A stretch of 20,244 bases of DNA from Niastella sp. GTDB lineage: Bacteria > Bacteroidota > Bacteroidia > Chitinophagales > Chitinophagaceae. Under the pieces are notes generated by a model, which worked only from the letters and a program-made list of their open reading frames with translations, searched no databases and was not told the DNA's origin. A program made the translations under genes and the position numbers. Where the stretch lies: NCBI GenBank assembly GCA_021154515.1, contig JAJKIL010000432.1, forward strand, positions 1 through 20,244, written 5' to 3'. This document shows, piece by piece, positions 1 through 7,248 of the stretch. Position 1 is the stretch's first letter. Every line of letters starts with the position of its first letter.

Positions 1-1444
1 CTGCGGTATTCACCAGGGCATTCAGAATGGGCCAGTCTGCTACGGCATCACTGCCATCGAGCATCGATTCTGTTTCGCGGTTGGGCGAAGCTACAGAACC
101 GGTATCCAGGTGATCGCGGCCAATTACAATGGGGGCCTTCACTTTTCCGGTCCTTACCAGTTCATTGAACGCCAGCCCTGCTTTTTCTCTTTCTCCCTGT
201 CCCAGCCAGCAAATACGTGCCGGTAATCCCTGGAAGGCGATCTTTTCTTTGGCCAGTTTCAGCCAGCGTTGCAATGATTTATTTTCCGGGAACAAATTGC
301 CTATTACTTCGTCGGTGACGGAAATGTCGTTTGGATCGCCGCTCAATGCCGCCCAGCGGAAGGGGCCTTTGCCTTCGCAAAACAGTGGACGGATATAAGC
401 CGGAACAAAACCGGGAAAATCAAATGCATTGGTCAATCCTTTCTCCTGCGCCCGGGCGCGAATGTTATTGCCATAGTCGAATGTGATGGCGCCTTTTTGT
501 TGCAGGGTCAGCATCAACTGCACATGCCGGTACATGCTGTTGTAGGCATAACTAATATATTGCTCAGGATTTTGCTCTCGTAGGATCTTTGCCTGCTCAT
601 AGGAAATTTCATGGGGCCAGTACCCTATTAACGGATCGTGGGCAGATGTTTGATCTGTAAGTGTATCGGGCACAATATTTCTTTCAGCCAGGCGTTCTAA
701 TAACTCAACTGCATTGCATAACACCCCAATAGAAAGTATTTCTCCTTTTTCTTTTGCCAGCAGTGCGCGATCGATGGCCGCATCAATATTTGTCATTTTT
801 ACATCGAGGTACTTTGTATCGATGCGTTTGTCAATCCGCCATTCTTCCACTTCTGCAATTAATGCTACCCCTTCATTCATGGTAATGGCCAAGGGTTGAG
901 CGCCACCCATGCCACCCAGTCCGGCTGTTACATTCAACGTTCCTTTTAAGGAGCCGCCGAAATGTTTATCGGCTGCTGCGGAATAGGTTTCATACGTTCC
1001 CTGTACAATGCCCTGGCTGCCGATGTAGATCCAGGAACCGGCGGTCATTTGCCCGTACATCATCAACCCTTTTCTTTCCAGTTCATCAAAATGCTGCCAG
1101 GTGGCCCATTTAGGCACCAGTTGCGAGTTGGAGATCAACACGCGGGGGGCGTTGGCATGTGTTTGCAAAATGCCCACCGGTTTACCACTTTGGATCAGCA
1201 GGGTCTCATTGTCATTCAGGTCTTTTAATGATTGAATGATAAGGTCGAGCGCTTCAAAATTGCGGGCTGCTTTACCGCGACCGCCATAAACGATCAGGTC
1301 GTCGGGGCGTTCGGCCACTGCGGGGTCTAGGTTATTTAATAACATGCGCAAAGCTGCTTCCTGGATCCAGCCTTTGCAGGTGAGTTGTGAACCCGTTGGG
1401 GTTTTGTATTTTATGGGATCGTAAGTTTTTGTTGCAGGTGTCAT
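1..1444 (-). CDS. hutU: Urocanate hydratase (urocanase), C-terminus cut by window edge
   Basis: Second enzyme of histidine degradation: converts urocanate to 4-imidazolone-5-propionate using tightly bound NAD+ as electrophile, in the cytoplasm. The frame is open from the ATG at 1442-1444 to base 1, giving 481 codons; the family is about 550-560 residues, so roughly 75-80 are missing to the left. Visible marks are YGGRGKAARNF (about residues 53-63), the NAD-binding glycine-rich GLGGMGGAQP (about 175-184) and the catalytic cysteine in ARICWLGQGER, which by codon count is Cys412 (Cys410 in the Pseudomonas putida enzyme). It begins 43 nt after the hutH stop on the same strand, so it is very probably in the same transcript. 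No internal stop or frameshift was seen. Product assignment is secure; only the end is unseen. Confidence 0.96.
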   Translation of the reverse strand, partial: MTPATKTYDPIKYKTPTGSQLTCKGWIQEAALRMLLNNLDPAVAERPDDLIVYGGRGKAARNFEALDLIIQSLKDLNDNETLLIQSGKPVGILQTHANAPRVLISNSQLVPKWATWQHFDELERKGLMMYGQMTAGSWIYIGSQGIVQGTYETYSAAADKHFGGSLKGTLNVTAGLGGMGGAQPLAITMNEGVALIAEVEEWRIDKRIDTKYLDVKMTNIDAAIDRALLAKEKGEILSIGVLCNAVELLERLAERNIVPDTLTDQTSAHDPLIGYWPHEISYEQAKILREQNPEQYISYAYNSMYRHVQLMLTLQQKGAITFDYGNNIRARAQEKGLTNAFDFPGFVPAYIRPLFCEGKGPFRWAALSGDPNDISVTDEVIGNLFPENKSLQRWLKLAKEKIAFQGLPARICWLGQGEREKAGLAFNELVRTGKVKAPIVIGRDHLDTGSVASPNRETESMLDGSDAVADWPILNALVNTA

Positions 1445-1487
1445 TGTTTTAAACAGTTTTTGTTACCCATGTAGTTTTTGTGTGGCG

Positions 1488-3050
1488 TTACAGGCTGAAC
1501 GCCTCAAATCCTGTATTTAAATGTACCTTTTTCTTTTCGGCGAAAGCATTACAATGTTCCACAAACGAAAAGTTGCTGATGAGTTGTTTTATTTGATCGA
1601 TGTCCTCGGCAAAAATGCGGTCCTCTTCGGCAAAGCCTACAAACTGCCGTACATAATCATGGGCCGATTCAAGGATCTCGCTGCTTTTTAATGGCCGTCT
1701 GAATTCAATGGCCTGACAGGCGCTTAATAACTCAATAGCTAAAATGAACTCGAGGTTATCCAGCACCTGGTTCAGCTTGCGGCCGCTGATGCTGCCCATG
1801 CTCACATGGTCTTCCTGACCAAGCGAGGTAGGAATGCTGTCGGCACTGGCAGGAAAGCACAGGGTCTTATTTTCAGTTACCAATGCAGCCGTAGTGTATT
1901 GCGGGATCATGAACCCACTGTTTAACCCCACATTTTTCATCAGCAACATAGGGAGGCCCCATTTGCCTTCCAGTAACAGGTAACACCGGCGGTCGGAGAT
2001 ATTGCCTGCTTCTGCAGCAGCCACACAGGCATAATCGAGTGGTAATGCCAGTGGCTGGCCATGAAAATTGCCGCCGCTGATGGTATCATCGGCGCTTAAG
2101 ATAATAGGGTTATCTGTTACCGAGTTCAATTCAATTTCGGTGAGTTGTTTCAGATGCAACCAGGCTGTGCGGCTGGCGCCATGTACCTGCGGCATACAAC
2201 GCAAACTGTAGGGGTCCTGCACACGGCCGCAATCAACATGGCTTTGCATAATGTCGCTTTGGTGCAATAACAACCGCAGCCGTTGGGCCACCAGGGTATT
2301 ACCGGCGAATGGACGTAATTGATGAAGGCGTTCATCAAAAGGCGCCTTGGTGCCGGTCAATGCTTCCAGGCTCATTGCACCAATAATGTCTGCCGCTTCC
2401 AGACAGTAATGCATGCGTTGCACTGCTTTTACTGCAAACGATAAAATGAACTGGGTGCCGTTTATCAGGGCCAGTCCTTCCTTGGGGCCCAGTTGTATGG
2501 GGGCCAGCCCAAACTGTTTTAATATGTCTTGCGACTTGTGTCTTGCACCTTTGTAAAACACCTCCCCTAACCCGATCAGGGGTAAAAACAAATGGGCCAG
2601 TGGCGCCAGATCGCCCGAAGCGCCCACGCTGCCTTTTTCCGGCACTACGGGAATTACATCCTGTTCAATATGCCAGATGATGCGTTGCAGCGTAACTAAC
2701 TGCGCACCTGAGTAACCACGCGCCAACGCGTGTACTTTGGTAATAAGCATGAGTTTGGCAACTTCCACCGGAATGGGTGCCCCCACGCCCACGCTGTGGC
2801 TTTGTAAGATCTTATGTTGTAAAATGCGGGTATCCTCTTCCGAAACGGGTTTATTGGCCAGCACGCCAAAACCGGTATTAATACCATACACGGTTCTGTT
2901 GGTCTTCACAATTTCCTGTACGTGTTGCTGGCTTTTTTGAATATTGGCAATGGCTGTTTTATTCAGCACGCCGTTGGTTTTACCACCCGCGATCGCCAAT
3001 GCACTGCCAATTGTTAACTGATCGATACCGTAAAAAAACTCCTGTTGCAT
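1488..3050 (-). CDS. hutH: Histidine ammonia-lyase
   Basis: Deaminates L-histidine to urocanate and ammonia, the first step of the Hut pathway. The 520-residue length fits the family (about 500-520). The Ala-Ser-Gly triplet that cyclises to the MIO electrophile is in GSVGASGDLAPLAH (A144-S145-G146), and the catalytic tyrosine lies in the conserved YGINTGFG (Tyr55). Further family signatures are the SVTDNPI segment and the QEDHVSMG segment near residues 325-420. The ATG at 3048-3050 follows the stop of the MarR-type gene by 5 nt, and hutU starts 43 nt downstream. The order regulator-hutH-hutU indicates one operon under the palindromic operator at 3548-3567. Complete, with all key residues present. 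Confidence 0.97.
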   Translation of the reverse strand: MQQEFFYGIDQLTIGSALAIAGGKTNGVLNKTAIANIQKSQQHVQEIVKTNRTVYGINTGFGVLANKPVSEEDTRILQHKILQSHSVGVGAPIPVEVAKLMLITKVHALARGYSGAQLVTLQRIIWHIEQDVIPVVPEKGSVGASGDLAPLAHLFLPLIGLGEVFYKGARHKSQDILKQFGLAPIQLGPKEGLALINGTQFILSFAVKAVQRMHYCLEAADIIGAMSLEALTGTKAPFDERLHQLRPFAGNTLVAQRLRLLLHQSDIMQSHVDCGRVQDPYSLRCMPQVHGASRTAWLHLKQLTEIELNSVTDNPIILSADDTISGGNFHGQPLALPLDYACVAAAEAGNISDRRCYLLLEGKWGLPMLLMKNVGLNSGFMIPQYTTAALVTENKTLCFPASADSIPTSLGQEDHVSMGSISGRKLNQVLDNLEFILAIELLSACQAIEFRRPLKSSEILESAHDYVRQFVGFAEEDRIFAEDIDQIKQLISNFSFVEHCNAFAEKKKVHLNTGFEAFSL

Positions 3051-3055
3051 AAAAG

Positions 3056-3544
3056 TTACTTATGGTGCAAAAAGGTTTGCACCCGGTTAAAAACTGATTC
3101 GTTTTGCAGACCCTGTTCTATTTCACTAATAGCGGTCAGGATGGTTTTGCTGTGTTTACCTTCCTGCACCAATGCCTCCATCGCCTGTTGCAGCGCATCC
3201 CATACCGGCTGCACCTGTTGTTGTAATTTTTTTCCTTTGGTTGTGAAGGCCACTACTTTTTTGCGCCCATCATCGTAGGCAGTTGTGGTTTTAATAAAGC
3301 CTTTTTGTTGCAGGCTGCTTACCAACTGGCTTACGGCCGAATGGGAAATACCCAGCTCATCGGAAATATCCCTGATCGACACCGTTTCCTGCCTTGACAA
3401 AATATAAAAGACCGGAAACCACGCGGCGTCAAAAGAGAGATCGTGCGAAGCATAGATCTTGTTCACGTCGGCCAGAAATGCTTCACTCAGCCTGCGCAGC
3501 CTGCTGCCAAAGACCAGAAATCCCAATGATTCGTAAAAGCTCAT
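3056..3544 (-). CDS. MarR-family transcriptional regulator of the hut operon
   Basis: A 162-residue winged-helix repressor of the MarR type. Helices for dimerisation lie in about residues 5-50 and 110-160. The DNA-binding part spans about 55-110: VSIRDISDELGISHSAVSQLVSSLQQKGFI is the helix-turn-helix, followed by the wing with DDGRKK. It is the first gene of a run with hutH (5 nt gap) and hutU. Its own start codon is preceded by a perfect 20-bp palindrome overlapping the predicted promoter, the usual arrangement for a self-repressing MarR protein. The inference is that it controls histidine use, with histidine or urocanate as possible inducer. Many bacteria use a GntR-type HutC or LysR/NtrC control instead, so a MarR-type regulator here is noteworthy. 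The family call is sure; the ligand is unknown. Confidence 0.92.
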   Translation of the reverse strand: MSFYESLGFLVFGSRLRRLSEAFLADVNKIYASHDLSFDAAWFPVFYILSRQETVSIRDISDELGISHSAVSQLVSSLQQKGFIKTTTAYDDGRKKVVAFTTKGKKLQQQVQPVWDALQQAMEALVQEGKHSKTILTAISEIEQGLQNESVFNRVQTFLHHK

Positions 3545-3547
3545 AAA

Positions 3548-3567
3548 TTGTATAAGTACTTATACAA
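3548..3567. promoter_or_regulatory. Perfect 20-bp palindromic operator before marR-hutH-hutU
   Basis: The sequence TTGTATAAGTACTTATACAA is identical to its reverse complement over all 20 bases. It ends 3 nt from the ATG of the MarR-type gene and shares three bases with the predicted -7 box (3565-3572). MarR dimers bind palindromes of about this size, and a bound repressor here would block both polymerase and the ribosome start site. The symmetry is directly visible; the pairing with this regulator is inference from position. Confidence 0.85.
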
Positions 3568-3595
3568 ATGTACAAATAGTGATAATAATTCAAAA
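3565..3595 (-). promoter_or_regulatory. Bacteroidota-type promoter of the marR-hut operon
   Basis: Read on the minus strand, TTTTG (3591-3595) is followed after 18 nt by TACATTTG (3565-3572), an exact match to the TAnnTTTG -7 consensus of Bacteroidota, with normal spacing. The predicted start of transcription falls inside the palindrome at 3548-3567, leaving a leader of only about 15 nt before the ATG at 3544. Confidence 0.7.
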
Positions 3596-3604
3596 TATAA
3601 ATAT

Positions 3605-3716
3605 TAAGGCACAAGCAACAAGGTTCAAGGTACAAGTCATTAAATTCAGGGTTCCGATAAAATTCAGCAGTCTGAACTTTGAACCTTGTGCCTTGATTCC
3701 TGAGCCTTGTACCTTG
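3605..3716. repeat. Heptad-phased intergenic array, 16 units, mirror-symmetric
   Basis: 112 nt that divide without slip into sixteen 7-nt units. In the left half most units start CAAGG or CAAG (for example CAAGGTT at 3619, CAAGGTA at 3626); in the right half most end CCTTG (for example AACCTTG at 3682, TACCTTG at 3710), which is the same unit on the other strand. The centre falls at 3660/3661, with eight units on each side and the register unbroken across it. Two units near the centre (TTAAATT, CCGATAA) are the least conserved. It lies between the divergent hut operon and the MFS gene. Imperfect pairing of the halves could form a long hairpin. No coding content. Confidence 0.8.
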
Positions 3717-3748
3717 CTTTTAAGCTCGAACCTGTTTGCAAATAGTAT

Positions 3749-3886
3749 TTAGCAAGCTTTAATGTCTTTTAAATTATCAGAAACAATATCTTTAAAGCGA
3801 AATCCAACTTCGTCTGCTAAAGCCTTGCTGCCGTCGCCAAGGCTATGGCAGCCAAAGGGCGAAGGCGGATAGTTCCTGAATAAAAA
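3749..3886 (-). other. Possible gene remnant: 45 open codons with no start
   Basis: On the minus strand a frame is open for 45 codons between stops at 3887-3889 and 3749-3751. It has no ATG; the translation contains RNYPPSPFGCHSLGDGS and then KALADEVGFRFKDI, and ends NLKDIKAC. The composition is protein-like but I do not recognise the family. The same DNA contains AGCCTTG/CAAGGCT and GCTGCC/GGCAGC inverted pairs (about 3820-3853), so a structured non-coding element is an alternative explanation. It fills the space just before the MFS gene, where that gene's promoter should also lie. Confidence 0.25.
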
Positions 3887-3899
3887 TTAACCTGCAAAT

Positions 3900-5135
3900 A
3901 TGAAAGCTGCGTTACGTGTTCAATTGTCTGTAATGATGTTCCTGGAGTTTTTTATCTGGGGTTCGTGGTATACAACGATTGGTGTTTATATGACTAATCA
4001 TAATATGGGCAACCTTACCCACTGGCCATATACCGTAAATCCGATTGCCGCTATTGTTGCCCCCTTCTTTGTGGGCCTTATTGCCGACCGTTTTTTTGCC
4101 ACTCAAAAAGTATTAGGCACCTTACATATATTAGGCGCGGTATTTATGTTCCTTACGCCTTCCGCTACCGGTAGCCCGGTTTTATTCATCGTTCTGTTGT
4201 TGTTGTATAATTTATGTTACATGCCAACCATGAGCCTGGCCAACACCGTTTGTTTTCATAAAATGAGCGATCAGGAGAAAGAGTTTCCGCTGATCCGCGT
4301 GTTTGGCACCCTTGGCTGGATCATCGCCGGCCTTATCATCAGTTTTGTACTGAGCCGTTTTGTAGCGGGTAAGGCTGAAGAAACTGCTATGCCCTTGTAC
4401 ATGACCGCCACAGCCAGTCTTTTATTAGGGATCTACAGTTTCTTTCTGCCCAATACGCCTCCACCCGCTGCCGGAAGAAAAGTATCGGCCAGCAGCATTA
4501 TTGGTGTAGATGCGTTGAAACAACTGCTCAGCCCATCGTTTTTTATCTTCCTGCTTAGCTCATTCCTGATCTGTATTCCGCTGGCTGCTTATTATAATTT
4601 CACCCAGATCTTCCTGGAGGGGATACAGTTTAAAAATATTGCGGCAACACAAACCATCGGTCAGGTTTCTGAAACCCTGTTCATGGTGCTGATGCCTTTC
4701 TTCTTTTTACGACTGGGTGTTAAATGGATGCTCGCTGCCGGGATGCTGGCCTGGGTAATTCGCTATGCATTGTTTGCATTGGGCGCGCCTGACCAGGTAA
4801 GCTGGATGATCCTGAGCGGTATTGCTCTCCACGGTATTTGCTACGACTTTTTCTTTGTAACCGGACAAATATATGTTGACAAGAAAGCCAATCCGCTCAT
4901 CAGGGCGCAGGCGCAAGGGCTTATTGTGTTTGTGACCTATGGTGTTGGTATGCTGGTAGGGGCACAAACTGCAGGAGCGGTTTATAATAATTACCTGGGT
5001 GCTGCCAAGTCGCTTACATTAGGCCAATGGCAAAGCTTCTGGTGGTTGCCTGCTGCTTTTGCGTTAGCGGTGTTAGTGTTCTTTGTATTGACCTTTAAAG
5101 AGAAACTAAGTCGTACTATGGATGCGAAACCGTAA
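3900..5135 (+). CDS. MFS transporter, nucleoside:H+ symporter (NupG/XapB-like) family
   Basis: A 411-residue inner-membrane carrier with about twelve hydrophobic segments. The N-terminus, with LSVMMFLEFFIWGSWYTTIG, and the segment with YMPTMSLANTVCFH followed by FPLIRVFGTLGWI are characteristic of the NupG/XapB nucleoside:proton symporter branch of the major facilitator superfamily. In Bacteroidota, members of this branch often sit beside Gfo/Idh/MocA oxidoreductases and sugar isomerases and may carry sugars or polyols rather than nucleosides. That fits here, because the next gene (162 nt downstream, same strand) is such an oxidoreductase. The start ATG at 3900 gives a standard membrane N-terminus. 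The gap to the next gene is filled by a heptad array. The family is certain; the substrate is not. Confidence 0.88.
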   Translation: MKAALRVQLSVMMFLEFFIWGSWYTTIGVYMTNHNMGNLTHWPYTVNPIAAIVAPFFVGLIADRFFATQKVLGTLHILGAVFMFLTPSATGSPVLFIVLLLLYNLCYMPTMSLANTVCFHKMSDQEKEFPLIRVFGTLGWIIAGLIISFVLSRFVAGKAEETAMPLYMTATASLLLGIYSFFLPNTPPPAAGRKVSASSIIGVDALKQLLSPSFFIFLLSSFLICIPLAAYYNFTQIFLEGIQFKNIAATQTIGQVSETLFMVLMPFFFLRLGVKWMLAAGMLAWVIRYALFALGAPDQVSWMILSGIALHGICYDFFFVTGQIYVDKKANPLIRAQAQGLIVFVTYGVGMLVGAQTAGAVYNNYLGAAKSLTLGQWQSFWWLPAAFALAVLVFFVLTFKEKLSRTMDAKP

Positions 5136-5137
5136 GC

Positions 5138-5242
5138 GTGAATGGTGAATGGTCAATGGTCAATAGGTTATCGATAATACAAGACTGTTACAGGTTGCAA
5201 GTTACAGGGAATACAGCCCCCTGGCCCTGGAACCTGGAACCG
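5138..5242. repeat. Heptad-phased intergenic array, about 15 units
   Basis: Starting 3 nt after the MFS stop, 105 nt read as fifteen 7-nt units in one register. The first four are near-identical (GTGAATG twice, then GTCAATG and GTCAATA). A middle group has GTTACAG (5187), GTTGCAA (5194), GTTACAG (5201). The last two are GGAACCT and GGAACCG (5229-5242). The motif therefore changes along the array while the 7-nt phase does not. The GTTACAGGG side and the CCCTGGAACC side face each other as inverted halves and could pair. The array occupies two thirds of the space between the MFS and Gfo/Idh/MocA genes. Confidence 0.75.
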
Positions 5243-5297
5243 CATCTGATATAAAACAATACATAACTTAAATAATAATCTTTATAAATAAACGCAT

Positions 5298-6491
5298 ATG
5301 GCACGTATAGCAATGCTCGGTTCTGGCTTTATTGGCCGGTTTTATGCCGACTCCTTACAGGGGTACAGAAGCCGTGATAAAATTGTAAGTATCTATTCGC
5401 GCCGCACCGAAAGCGCCAAAAGATTTGCTGAAGATTACCATGTAGCGCACCATACTACCAATATGGAGGAAGCCATTGCGAATCCCGATGTTGACATTGT
5501 ATGTATTGCCCTGCCCAATAACCTGCACGAAGAAGCTGTAATGCTTTGCTGTTTGCACCGCAAAGCGGTGATGACCACCAAACCGCTTGGCCGCAATGGC
5601 GAAGAGGCAAAGCGTATGTTGCAGGCCGTTGAACAGGCCGGTATCTTCAATGGCTACCTCGAAGATCTGGTTTACACCCCCAAATTCATAAAAGCCCTGG
5701 AGAGCGTGAAAGAAGGCGCCCTGGGCCGCATATTATGGGCCAAGTCAAGGGAAACGCACCCTGGCCCCCACAGCGACTGGTTCTGGGATATAGAGCAGGC
5801 GGGCGGTGGTTGTATACTTGACCTGGGCTGCCATTGCGTGGAGATCACCCGCAGCTATATTGGAAAAGATATAAAACCCATAGAGGTGATGTGCTGGGCC
5901 GATACCCAGGTAAAACCCATCGATGCCGAAGACCATGCCATAGGAATGGTGAAATACGAGAACGGCGCCATCGGGCAGTTTGAAGTAAGCTGGACCTTCC
6001 GCGGCGGGCTCGACCTGCGCGACGAAGTAATGGGTTCCGAAGGCACCATCTGGATCAACAACTTCCTGCGTACCGGTTTCGAGATGTTCACCAGCGGCAA
6101 AGGCGCCAATTACGTAGCCGAAAAAGCCGAAAGCAACACCGGTTGGTTATTTCCGGTAGGCGATGAACTGAATGAACTGGGGTACAACCATATGTTCATG
6201 GATATGTTCAATGCCATGGAGGCTGATAAAGACCCCAAAGAAACCTTTTACGACGGCTACGTGGTGAACTGCATCCTGGATGCCGCCTACCGTTCGGCCA
6301 AAAGCAAATTGTGGGAACCGGTTAAGCTCGACATCTGGCGCGGGAGAACGGGTGTTACAAAAGACAGCCATCTTACCGAGTATGATGCCGATCATTACCT
6401 GGTAAAAGAAGAAATGACCCATTATGGCGCAAAAAAAGTAATTCTGAAAAATAAACAAACCGGTAAAATCGTTGAAAGGGTAATGGAATAA
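5298..6491 (+). CDS. Gfo/Idh/MocA family NAD(P)-dependent oxidoreductase
   Basis: A 397-residue cytoplasmic sugar or polyol dehydrogenase-like protein. Residues 1-125 form the Rossmann fold: IAMLGSGFIGRFYADSL holds the GxGxxG-type nucleotide loop, and MTTKPLGRN (about 91-99) is the position of the family's EKP motif, here TKP. The second domain carries GGGCILDLGCHCVEITRSYIG (about 170-190), matching the GGGxxxDxGxH motif that places the catalytic Asp and His. The C-terminal tail beyond about residue 340 is longer than in short family members. It follows a NupG-like transporter on the same strand, suggesting uptake and oxidation of the same carbohydrate. Substrate and cofactor preference cannot be read from sequence. 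Complete and intact. Confidence 0.9.
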   Translation: MARIAMLGSGFIGRFYADSLQGYRSRDKIVSIYSRRTESAKRFAEDYHVAHHTTNMEEAIANPDVDIVCIALPNNLHEEAVMLCCLHRKAVMTTKPLGRNGEEAKRMLQAVEQAGIFNGYLEDLVYTPKFIKALESVKEGALGRILWAKSRETHPGPHSDWFWDIEQAGGGCILDLGCHCVEITRSYIGKDIKPIEVMCWADTQVKPIDAEDHAIGMVKYENGAIGQFEVSWTFRGGLDLRDEVMGSEGTIWINNFLRTGFEMFTSGKGANYVAEKAESNTGWLFPVGDELNELGYNHMFMDMFNAMEADKDPKETFYDGYVVNCILDAAYRSAKSKLWEPVKLDIWRGRTGVTKDSHLTEYDADHYLVKEEMTHYGAKKVILKNKQTGKIVERVME

Positions 6492-6497
6492 ACGGGA

Positions 6498-6532
6498 CTA
6501 AATAAATTCCCTAGTGGCTAAATAAACTCCCT
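6498..6532 (+). repeat. Pair of 15-bp direct repeats upstream of the Skp-like gene
   Basis: CTAAATAAATTCCCT (6498-6512) recurs as CTAAATAAACTCCCT (6518-6532), with one mismatch and a 20-nt period. The pair starts 6 nt after the preceding stop codon and ends about 30 nt before the presumed -7 region of the next gene. The spacing of two helical turns would suit two bound regulator molecules on one face of DNA; this is inference. Confidence 0.6.
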
Positions 6533-6596
6533 GTATTTTTTCATGGGAAGCTGCGAATTCCATTATTTTGCGACTTAAATAACTCAACCCCCCAAT

Positions 6597-7163
6597 ATGA
6601 AGAGGCAATTTGTAGCAATAGTTGTGATTTTTACCATTGGTCTGCTGGCGAACGCCGTTCAGGCAAATGCCCAAAATAAAATAGGTTATATCAGCCTGCA
6701 GGAACTGGTAGCCAATATGCCCGAGTACAAAAAAGCGCAGGGTGATATGCAGGAATACCAAAAAGCCCTTGTTCAACAAGGAAATGATTATCAACAGGCA
6801 TTTATAGATAAGCAAAAAACATATGTAGTTGATTCTTTAAAATTAAGTGCTGCTGTAAAGGAAGTTAAACGGAAAGAACTGAATGACCTGTATGTTAAAT
6901 GGACCAACTTTGTTAACCAGGAAGCCCAGCAAATGATGAACCAGCACGAACAGGAGCTGTTGGCGCCCATTCAGGACAAAGCGGTGACAACTTCACAGGC
7001 TGTGGCTAAAGAAAATGGCTACGCTTACATTCTGCCTAAAGAGCAATTGATCGCTTTCCCTTCAGCAGATGATATTTTACCGCTGGTGTACAAAAAATTG
7101 AACATTACACCTGCGAAAGATGCAGCCCCTGCTGCACCTGCTGAAGCACCAAAGAAGAATTAG
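6597..7163 (+). CDS. OmpH/Skp-family periplasmic chaperone
   Basis: A 188-residue exported protein. Residues 1-25 are a signal peptide ending ANAQA-type (VQANAQ), and the mature part begins KIGYISLQELVANMPEYKKAQ, the typical first strand and helix of Skp/OmpH. A long charged, glutamine-rich coiled-coil stretch follows (about 45-125), then a return strand with YAYILPKEQLIAFPSADDIL, and a Pro/Ala-rich tail ending PKKN. Skp trimers hold unfolded outer-membrane proteins in the periplasm. A near-match to the -7 consensus (TTATTTTG at 6563-6570) lies 26 nt before the ATG, and the 15-bp direct repeats at 6498-6532 lie above that. The gene stands alone on its strand and ends in a strong terminator. 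In many Bacteroidota two skp-like genes follow bamA; this copy is separate from any bamA in view. Confidence 0.87.
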   Translation: MKRQFVAIVVIFTIGLLANAVQANAQNKIGYISLQELVANMPEYKKAQGDMQEYQKALVQQGNDYQQAFIDKQKTYVVDSLKLSAAVKEVKRKELNDLYVKWTNFVNQEAQQMMNQHEQELLAPIQDKAVTTSQAVAKENGYAYILPKEQLIAFPSADDILPLVYKKLNITPAKDAAPAAPAEAPKKN

Positions 7164-7191
7164 GAACAACTAAGAACAACATAATACGATA

Positions 7192-7227
7192 AAAAAAGGA
7201 GTCCCGAATTTTCGGAACTCCTTTTTT
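7192..7227. terminator. Bidirectional intrinsic terminator
   Basis: A near-perfect inverted repeat has 17-nt arms (7192-7208 and 7211-7227) with one mismatch, a GC-richer core GGAGTCCCGAA, and runs of A on the left and T on the right. It lies between the convergent Skp-like gene (+) and phosphohexomutase (-) and has a U-tract in both directions. Confidence 0.92.
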
Positions 7228-7248
7228 ATTTCCAGTATTTCTTTATTG

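Noticed and set aside
3605..3716. CRISPR array
   Set aside because: Units are 7 nt with no separate repeat and spacer, and no cas genes are in view.
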